From NCBI GenBank assembly GCA_038101125.1, contig JAYNVZ010000036.1:1-6156 (forward strand): 6,156 bases of DNA, given 5' to 3'. Below are positions 1 to 5,221 of this stretch, piece by piece; within the stretch, counting starts at the first letter, position 1; each line of letters opens with the position of its first letter. A program made the translations under genes and the position numbers. Source of the stretch: GCA-2698665 sp038101125. GTDB taxonomy: Bacteria; Pseudomonadota; Gammaproteobacteria; GCA-002705445; GCA-002716945. A model generated the notes under the pieces. That model did no database searches. It was not told the DNA's origin and worked only from the letters and a program-made list of their open reading frames with translations.

Positions 1-710
1 TCAATATTCTGGCCTGTTATATAATCAGAGTGTTCTATTAAAAATAAAACTACTTCTGCTATATTATTTGGTACCCCAGCTCTTTTAAGAGGTATTCTTG
101 ATAAAATTTCATTCTGTTTCTTTAGATTAGATAAATCTTGTTTTGGCCACATTATTGCACCTGGCGATACACCATTGACTCTAATATGAGGCGCTAAATC
201 CTTAGCCAATGTTTTTGTTAACGATAGAAGCCCCGCTTTACTGATGTTATATATAATATGATCTTTTAATGGTGGATCAGCATGAATATCTATAATATTT
301 ATTATTGACCCTTTTCGTTTTTTTAATTCATCTTTAAATACTTTTGACAAAAATAAGGGTGTTTTAAGGTTCGTGTTAATCAAATCATTCCAATTTTTTT
401 CATTAACCATTGGCATTTTTGTTGGATAAAATTTCGATGCATTATTAATAAGTACGTCTACTCTTCCAAAAGACTGCATTATTTTTTTATAGAATTTTGA
501 AAAATCTGTAGCCCCTGTAAAGTTCATCTTCACGATATCGCACGAATTACCTCTAGATTCATTAAGCTCTTTTTTAAGAGTGTTGGCTTCCTTGCTAGAT
601 CTGTTATATGTGACTATTAGATTATAATCTCGATCATGTAGATAGCGACAGATTGCAAGCCCTATGCGTTTCGCTCCACCTGTAATCAGAATAGTTTTAT
701 TTTTAGTCAT
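1..710 (-). CDS. Pteridine reductase (SDR family, PTR1/FolM-like), 3' end cut by window edge
   Basis: This short-chain dehydrogenase probably reduces dihydro- or oxidised pterins/folates with NADPH in the cytoplasm, supplying tetrahydropterin or tetrahydrofolate. I translated 236 codons from the ATG at 710-708 to the window edge. The Rossmann motif TGGAKRIG lies at residues 10-17, and its Arg is typical of NADPH-using pteridine reductases. NNASKFYPT is at 89-97. The catalytic residues are Asp141 (in NIIDIHADPPL), Tyr154 and Lys158 (YNISK). The 13-residue Asp-to-Tyr spacing matches the Asp/Tyr/Lys triad of Leishmania PTR1. RVNGVSPGAI follows at 177-186. The visible end, ITGQNI, is just short of the usual VDGG C-terminus, so only about 10-15 residues are missing. 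No strong Shine-Dalgarno precedes the start. The gene is divergent from the methyltransferase. The family call is firm; the choice between FolM (dihydromonapterin) and general pteridine reductase is open. Confidence 0.88.
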   Translation of the reverse strand, partial: MTKNKTILITGGAKRIGLAICRYLHDRDYNLIVTYNRSSKEANTLKKELNESRGNSCDIVKMNFTGATDFSKFYKKIMQSFGRVDVLINNASKFYPTKMPMVNEKNWNDLINTNLKTPLFLSKVFKDELKKRKGSIINIIDIHADPPLKDHIIYNISKAGLLSLTKTLAKDLAPHIRVNGVSPGAIMWPKQDLSNLKKQNEILSRIPLKRAGVPNNIAEVVLFLIEHSDYITGQNI

Positions 711-764
711 AGATATATATTAAGGGTAAATGAAAAAATGTACACTATAATAAGAGTATAAGTT
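711..764. promoter_or_regulatory. Divergent intergenic spacer with likely promoter(s)
   Basis: This 54-bp AT-rich spacer separates the starts of the leftward pteridine reductase and the rightward methyltransferase, so it should hold promoters for both. On the plus strand a perfect -10 hexamer TATAAT lies at 746-751, with no convincing -35 at 16-18 bp; the region near 720-728 is poor. The same region carries a weak Shine-Dalgarno AAGAG at 752-756, eight bases before the ATG at 765. If the -10 is real the leader would be very short. I found no clear promoter for the minus-strand gene. The promoter call is inference from layout plus one hexamer. Confidence 0.35.
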
Positions 765-1886
765 ATGAAAAATCATTTAGAAGAATATTTGCTAAATAAA
801 ATTGAGTTAAATCAAAAGATTCTATTCTCTGAGTTTATGAACCAGTCTCTTTATCATCCTGATTATGGATATTATACCAATAAAGCAAATATATTTGGTG
901 ATCAGGGTGATTTTATAACATCCCCCATCACATCATCAATCTTCGGAGAATGTATATCCAATGAATTTATTAATATCACTAGATACGAAAAAACATCTTC
1001 TATTCTTGAACTTGGTGGAGGTGATGGTAGTTTAGCCATTTCTATACTTAAGTATTTGAAGAAAAATAAATCATTACCAGATAAATATATCATTCTTGAG
1101 ATCTCAGAAAATCTAATTAATTATCAGAAAGAAAGAGTTAAAAAAGAGCTTCCTAATGATTATAATATTTTCAAGTGGGTCACTAATCTTGAAGAGGTAA
1201 AAATAAATGGACTTGTAATCGCAAATGAGTTCTTTGATGCAATACCAACTGAAAGGTTTAGGGTGAAAAACTCAAAACTTGAAACTTTATATATAGAATC
1301 AAATAATCAATCTTTTAATTATATATGGGATGAATCATCTGACGATTTTTCAAACGAATTATCTAGAGCAAAAAATAATCATAATATTGACTTTTCTGAT
1401 GGATATGTAAGTGAATTGAATTTAAATAATTCAAAATGGATTAACTTGATAGATAAATCTATGGAGTCAGGGGTTTTATTTATTACTGATTACGGATATC
1501 ATTCGCAAGAATACTTCTTACAAGATAGATCTGATGGTACGCTTGTATGTATACATCAACATAAATCAAATTTTGATCCACTTTCAAATATAGGAAATCA
1601 AGACATATCCTCATTTGTTAATTTTTCTCATTTGAAAAATCTATCCGTTGATACAGATTTAACTGTTTCAGGATTTTTATCACAGTCTTCTTTTTTGATT
1701 AATTTGAACATATTAGGTATATATCAATCGGAGGAATATGATGAGGCTCTGATAGAATCAAATAAATTGAAAAATATTCTATTGCCCAATACAATGGGTG
1801 AGTTATTCAAGGTTCTTGTCATGCAAAAGAATATAGATATAAAATTAAAGTCGACGAGAGAATTTAATCAAATGAACAAGTTATAG
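765..1886 (+). CDS. MidA/NDUFAF7-family class I SAM-dependent methyltransferase (COG1565/DUF185)
   Basis: This is a 373-residue cytosolic protein of the family whose mitochondrial member NDUFAF7 (MidA) methylates an arginine of the complex I subunit NDUFS2. The bacterial substrate is not established. Family signatures appear in order. LYHPDYGYY at 29-37 and GDFITSP at 48-54 form the N-terminal block. LELGGGDGSL at 81-90 is SAM-binding motif I, and ILEIS at 110-114 is the acidic strand. ANEFFDAIP at 153-161, TDYGY at 241-245 and RSDGTL at 255-260 follow, and GNQDISSFVNF at 277-287 closes the conserved core. The length is close to the usual 370-400 residues. The ATG at 765 fits the family's N-terminus and has a weak upstream AAGAG. 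It lies next to the pteridine reductase and one base before uppP, so it probably shares a transcript with uppP. Codon use is very AT-rich. Confidence 0.9.
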   Translation: MKNHLEEYLLNKIELNQKILFSEFMNQSLYHPDYGYYTNKANIFGDQGDFITSPITSSIFGECISNEFINITRYEKTSSILELGGGDGSLAISILKYLKKNKSLPDKYIILEISENLINYQKERVKKELPNDYNIFKWVTNLEEVKINGLVIANEFFDAIPTERFRVKNSKLETLYIESNNQSFNYIWDESSDDFSNELSRAKNNHNIDFSDGYVSELNLNNSKWINLIDKSMESGVLFITDYGYHSQEYFLQDRSDGTLVCIHQHKSNFDPLSNIGNQDISSFVNFSHLKNLSVDTDLTVSGFLSQSSFLINLNILGIYQSEEYDEALIESNKLKNILLPNTMGELFKVLVMQKNIDIKLKSTREFNQMNKL

Positions 1887-1887
1887 A

Positions 1888-2658
1888 ATGGACTTTATAC
1901 ATATATTCATATTGTCAATTATTCAAGGTGTAACTGAATTCCTTCCTATATCTAGTCAATCTCATTTGATTCTGACTTCTTATTTATTAGGGCTAAAGGA
2001 TCAAGGTTTAGGGTTTGATATTGCGCTACATTTTGGATCGCTAATTGCAATCTTAATCTACTATAGAAAAGAAATTAGAAGTTTACTATTGCTGAATGAA
2101 GAGGGAGTAAATTATCTTAAACTAATAATTATTGGCTCTATACCATTACCAATCATAGGTCTATTATTCATTGATATTGTTTCTCAAAACATGCGTTCTG
2201 TTATATCAATTGCTTCAATGACATTATTGTTCGCGGTTATTCTATATCTGGCGGATACTAAAAAAAAAGAAGTCATTGCCAAGTTTGCAAACATTAGTAT
2301 CTATACTATTGTCTTTATTGGATTGATGCAGACATTAGCTATAATGCCAGGTGTATCTAGATCAGGTATTGTTATTACTGCCGCATTATTAGCAAACTTT
2401 AGTAGAGAGGACTCTATTAAGATAGCTTTTCTATTATCAATACCTGCAATTTTTATGGCAACAGTATATCAATCAATTCAATTATATGAAGTAGGTAATA
2501 TAGAAATATTAAATCAACATATAGTAGGGATGTTTTTGTCCTTTATATTTTCATATATTACTATTCATTTATTTATATCTACTATAAATAAAATATCGTT
2601 TACTCCATATATTGTTTATAGAATAATATTGGGTATCGCTTTATTATTTTTGATTTAA
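1888..2658 (+). CDS. uppP: Undecaprenyl-diphosphatase (UppP/BacA family)
   Basis: This integral inner-membrane phosphatase converts undecaprenyl diphosphate to undecaprenyl phosphate, recycling the lipid carrier for peptidoglycan and other surface polymers; overexpression is known to give bacitracin resistance. The 256-residue protein is nearly all hydrophobic helices. It carries both family signatures: QGVTEFLPISSQSHL at 13-27 (Glu17, Ser22 and His26 in the active-site region) and PGVSRSG at 154-160 with Arg158. The motif LHFGSLIAI at 47-55 also fits. It is slightly shorter than the typical 265-275 residues, with short loops. The ATG is one base after the methyltransferase stop (TAG, A, ATG) and has no obvious Shine-Dalgarno, so translational coupling is likely. 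The last 15 bases overlap the 3' end of cca on the other strand. Confidence 0.95.
   Translation: MDFIHIFILSIIQGVTEFLPISSQSHLILTSYLLGLKDQGLGFDIALHFGSLIAILIYYRKEIRSLLLLNEEGVNYLKLIIIGSIPLPIIGLLFIDIVSQNMRSVISIASMTLLFAVILYLADTKKKEVIAKFANISIYTIVFIGLMQTLAIMPGVSRSGIVITAALLANFSREDSIKIAFLLSIPAIFMATVYQSIQLYEVGNIEILNQHIVGMFLSFIFSYITIHLFISTINKISFTPYIVYRIILGIALLFLI
2644..2658. other. Convergent 3' overlap of uppP and cca
   Basis: The last five codons of uppP (stop TAA at 2656-2658) and of cca (stop TAA read on the minus strand at 2646-2644) occupy the same 15 bases. No intergenic space remains for a dedicated terminator, so the two transcripts must run into each other or end inside coding sequence. Confidence 0.9.
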
Positions 2659-3717
2659 GAATCTTCTTATCGCATCTTGTGCAATTTCTTTATATGCATC
2701 TCCAATAATATTTTTGATTTCAATTCCAGGTTTTTTTTGATCTTCATCACTTAGTTTAAAATTATTTATACTTTTGATTAGATTCTCAAAAAAAATTCTA
2801 TGTTGCTTAAGATCGGTATTAGAATAATGTATGCACCTAATAAATGAATTTAATCTATCTTTTTTACGAATATCCATTTTCTTTATAAGAGATAAAAGTC
2901 TATCATAATCTTCAATGCTATCTGGAACATAATCAATATAATAATTTAGACAATTAGAAAATAGAAGAGCTAAACTTTTGTATTCATTTGGAATTTTNNN
3001 NNNNNNNNNNNNNNNNNNNNNNNNNNNNNNNNACGAAATAATTTCAACTTTGTTTGCATCATTTGGATAAAGAGACTTCTTTATAAAATTATCATTTAAA
3101 ATCTCAGGGAATAATATATCTCTAGCACCATGAGTGATTAGAAAACTAAAAAATTCATCTAAATTCTCAGCAGTCTTATATATTTCTAGCCATTTTCTTT
3201 CAGGTGTCAAATGTTCAAGTTCTCCGCTTTGAAGAATCTCTTTTATTTTATCAATTGTTTCTGGCACAACAATAAAACCATCAAATTTAGCATGAAATCT
3301 TGCAATTCTTAATACCCTTAAAGGATCTTCAGAAAATGCATCAGAGACATGTCTAAGCTTTTTATTTTTTATATCTGCTTGCCCATTATATGGATCAACA
3401 ATTTTTCCATCTTTATCTTGCGCAATTGCATTAATGGTTAAATCTCTTCTAGCTAAATCCTCTTCAAGAGTAACATTGGGATTAGTATCAAATTCAAAAC
3501 CTGTATAGCCATGACCTGATTTTCTTTCCGTCCTCGCCAAAGCATATTCCTCGCCTGTTTTAGGATGAATAAACACCGGAAAGTCTTTACCAACTTGTTT
3601 AAACTGTTTAGCACGCATTTCTTCTGGAGTTGACCCTACAACAACCCAGTCTTTATCTTTTACTGGAATACCTAATAATTGATCTCTAATGGCACCACCT
3701 ACCAGATATATCTTCAT
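2644..3717 (-). CDS. cca: CCA tRNA nucleotidyltransferase, with degenerate HD region and an internal N gap
   Basis: This class II nucleotidyltransferase adds or repairs the 3' CCA end of tRNAs without a template, using CTP and ATP. The head domain is complete and close to the E. coli enzyme: GGAIRDQLLG at 7-16, the catalytic pair Asp21/Asp23 (KDKDWVVVG), EEYALARTERKSGHGYTGF at 56-74, RRDLTINAIAQ at 90-100, and EDPLRVLRIARF at 130-141. GELEHLTPERKWLE at 165-178 begins the neck. Residues 229-240 are unknown because of the 35-N gap. Beyond it, the position expected for the HD phosphohydrolase signature (HDLGK in E. coli) reads LLFSNCL with Ser254-Asn255. At about 357 residues it is shorter than E. 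coli Cca (412). CCA addition should be intact; phosphohydrolase activity is probably absent. The start overlaps the upstream SDR stop by one base (TAATG). Confidence 0.93.
   Translation of the reverse strand: MKIYLVGGAIRDQLLGIPVKDKDWVVVGSTPEEMRAKQFKQVGKDFPVFIHPKTGEEYALARTERKSGHGYTGFEFDTNPNVTLEEDLARRDLTINAIAQDKDGKIVDPYNGQADIKNKKLRHVSDAFSEDPLRVLRIARFHAKFDGFIVVPETIDKIKEILQSGELEHLTPERKWLEIYKTAENLDEFFSFLITHGARDILFPEILNDNFIKKSLYPNDANKVEIISXXXXXXXXXXXXKIPNEYKSLALLFSNCLNYYIDYVPDSIEDYDRLLSLIKKMDIRKKDRLNSFIRCIHYSNTDLKQHRIFFENLIKSINNFKLSDEDQKKPGIEIKNIIGDAYKEIAQDAIRRFLNQK
2998..3032. other. Assembly gap of 35 Ns inside cca
   Basis: These 35 undetermined bases fall in the region of Cca just upstream of the degenerate HD position. 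The Cca reading frame is open and recognisable on both sides at the stated gap size. The gap length is therefore probably correct, or at least correct modulo 3, and about 12 residues are missing from the known protein. Confidence 0.99.
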
Positions 3718-4661
3718 TATTTTCTGCCTGACTTTTTTCTTAGTTTTTCAAAACGTTCTTGTTTAGATTTTATATTTAAATACTGTGGAATAATGTCTTC
3801 TAATGATGAAGATCCTTTGAAGCCTTCATCACTACAACTATCAATTTGTAAGGATTGGTAATTATCCATTGTGAATAATTTTCCAGGTAATTTTTCAAAC
3901 ACACTTGCTTGCAATCGTGATAAAAAACTATTTAAGGGAATAATAACTCTTCTGATTTTCAATGCCGCTAATGTATGATCTATTAATTCTCTGAATGTGT
4001 ATTCACCAGGGCCAGTTACATCAATTTTTTTACCATAACTATCAATATTATTAATTGTACTAATCATAAAGTCAGTCAAATCCTCTACATAAACTGGCAT
4101 AAATTTTGCGTTTGGACAAGCTAATGGAAATACAGGAAGAAACTTTAATAGGCTAGCAAATTTATTAAAGAATGAATCTGATTCACCAAAAACTATTGAT
4201 GGTCTAAAAATTGTTAGGTTACAGAATGACGATGTTTCTGATATTAAAAAGTCTTCTGCCTTACCTTTAGATTTGAGATATTTACCAATTGATTTTGGAT
4301 CTGCATTTAGAGAACTAATGTGCATAAATCTTTTGACCATGTTTTTTTTAATGCTATTAGATATTTTTTTAGGTAGTTGATAATGTATTTTATCAAAACT
4401 ATTATCCTCGTTGATCTCATTGAGTATGCCTACTGTATTTATTACTAGGTCAGCATCTTTGAAAAGCAGATTAATAGACCTCTCGTCTTTAATATCAGAT
4501 CTGACTATCTCGAGGTTAGGTATCATTTTTAACCCTAGGTTAGATTCTATGTTTCTAGTTGGAATGATGATCTTTTTAGATTTGGGGGATAGCTTAGTAG
4601 CCAGTTGTGCACCAATAAAACCCGTACCACCTAATATAACTACTTTGTTAAACTTATTCAT
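3717..4661 (-). CDS. NAD(P)-binding atypical SDR/epimerase of the complex I NDUFA9-like family
   Basis: This 314-residue Rossmann-fold protein resembles bacterial proteins annotated as complex I NDUFA9 subunit family. The mitochondrial relatives are NDUFA9, a non-catalytic accessory subunit of complex I, and yeast Coq11 of ubiquinone synthesis; the bacterial role is not established. The dinucleotide motif GGTGFIG is at 11-17. A YxxxK pair, Tyr128/Lys132 (YLKSK), follows ISSLNADP at 115-122. IFRPSIVFGESDSFFNKFA at 151-169, KFMPVYVEDL at 186-195 and the C-terminal block LPGKLFTMDNYQSLQIDS at 258-275 are typical of this subgroup rather than of sugar epimerases. The ATG at 4661-4659 has only a weak GGAA nine bases upstream. 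The stop overlaps the cca start (TAATG), so the pair is probably one transcript with translational coupling. The family call is firm; the function is inferred. Confidence 0.85.
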   Translation of the reverse strand: MNKFNKVVILGGTGFIGAQLATKLSPKSKKIIIPTRNIESNLGLKMIPNLEIVRSDIKDERSINLLFKDADLVINTVGILNEINEDNSFDKIHYQLPKKISNSIKKNMVKRFMHISSLNADPKSIGKYLKSKGKAEDFLISETSSFCNLTIFRPSIVFGESDSFFNKFASLLKFLPVFPLACPNAKFMPVYVEDLTDFMISTINNIDSYGKKIDVTGPGEYTFRELIDHTLAALKIRRVIIPLNSFLSRLQASVFEKLPGKLFTMDNYQSLQIDSCSDEGFKGSSSLEDIIPQYLNIKSKQERFEKLRKKSGRK

Positions 4662-4736
4662 TTAAATTGATTCCAGTAAACTATTGTTAATTCTATTATA
4701 CAATACTAATATAGTACAAACTAATTAAGGATATCT
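4662..4736. promoter_or_regulatory. Divergent spacer with candidate promoter for the FKBP gene and a clear Shine-Dalgarno
   Basis: This 75-bp spacer, almost all A/T, lies between the starts of the leftward SDR-cca pair and the rightward FKBP gene. On the plus strand TTGTTA (4684-4689) and TAATAT (4707-4712), 17 bases apart, form a plausible sigma-70-type pair; TATAGT at 4710-4715 is an alternative -10. A good Shine-Dalgarno AAGGA lies at 4727-4731, five bases before the ATG at 4737, which supports that start. No distinct minus-strand promoter could be picked out from the A/T background. Confidence 0.4.
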
Positions 4737-5213
4737 ATGAGCCAGAACGAAATTAAAAAAAGCATGTTTGTTGTTTTAACTTATGAAATTTATGAAGAAT
4801 CTGAAATTCTTGAACAAGTTGAAAATCCGGTAACTTTAATCCATGGGCAAGGAAAAAAACTGTTACCTAAAATAGAAGAGGCTTTGTTAGGAAAAAAAGC
4901 TGGAGATATTGTTGAAATTACACTTAAGCCTGAAGAGGGTTTTGGTTTCTATGATGAAGCTTTGGTCATTAAAGATGATATTTCTAACGTACCGCAACAA
5001 TTCAGGAAGATTGACGAGACAATAGCTTTTGTAAATAAAGATGGTGATAAAAAAGACTTCAAGGTTATTGATATATCCAGTGATGAGATAACCATGGATG
5101 GAAACCATTACCTTTGTGGGAAAATGCTGACATACAAAATCACAATTCTAGACGTCCGAGAGTCAACCGAGTATGATAGAGAGCAAGATAAGCTAAGTTT
5201 ATTAAATTCTTAA
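4737..5213 (+). CDS. SlyD-like FKBP-type peptidyl-prolyl cis-trans isomerase
   Basis: This 158-residue cytosolic folding helper should catalyse cis-trans isomerisation of prolyl bonds and act as a chaperone through its inserted flap. No signal peptide is visible. It has the SlyD-type order. The N-terminal FKBP strand VVLTYEIYE lies at 12-20. LIHGQGKKLLPKIEEALLGK at 34-53 and GDIVEITLKPEEGFGFYDEAL at 56-76 complete the first FKBP part. The insert-in-flap segment follows at about 77-120. The return strand DGNHYLCGKMLTYKITILDVR at 121-141 corresponds to the usual DGNHPLAGK block. The His/Cys-rich metal-binding tail of E. coli SlyD is absent, and the protein ends in a short charged stretch, as in many short family members. 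The start is backed by AAGGA five bases upstream. The gene appears to be monocistronic. Confidence 0.88.
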   Translation: MSQNEIKKSMFVVLTYEIYEESEILEQVENPVTLIHGQGKKLLPKIEEALLGKKAGDIVEITLKPEEGFGFYDEALVIKDDISNVPQQFRKIDETIAFVNKDGDKKDFKVIDISSDEITMDGNHYLCGKMLTYKITILDVRESTEYDREQDKLSLLNS

Positions 5214-5221
5214 ACTATTAT
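5214..5221. other. Eight-base convergent junction without a clear terminator
   Basis: The FKBP stop and the stop of the leftward PEPCK-like gene are separated by only ACTATTAT. A weak inverted repeat, AGTTTA (5196-5201) with TAAACT (5211-5216), spans the FKBP stop. It has a nine-base loop and one G-C pair per arm, so I do not call it a terminator. Confidence 0.5.

Noticed and set aside
902..1093. Minus-strand open frame inside the methyltransferase gene
   Set aside because: It is the antisense of conserved motifs (GDFITSP, LELGGGDG), with no ribosome binding site or recognisable protein.
3679..3861. Plus-strand open frame across the SDR-cca junction, and a similar minus-strand frame at 4887-5108 inside the FKBP gene
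   Set aside because: Both are short, lie opposite confident genes and carry no motif.
4411..4665. Open frame of 84 codons on the plus strand, antisense to the NDUFA9-like SDR
   Set aside because: It lies wholly over the well-supported start of the SDR gene, has no family resemblance, and reads as a complement shadow.
4682..4705. Inverted repeat TATTGT ... ACAATA with 12-base spacing upstream of the FKBP gene, considered as an operator
   Set aside because: Six-base A/T-rich arms are expected by chance in such AT-rich spacer DNA.
5196..5216. AGTTTA/TAAACT hairpin at the FKBP stop as an intrinsic terminator
   Set aside because: The stem has a single G-C pair per arm and no following T tract, so it is too weak to call.
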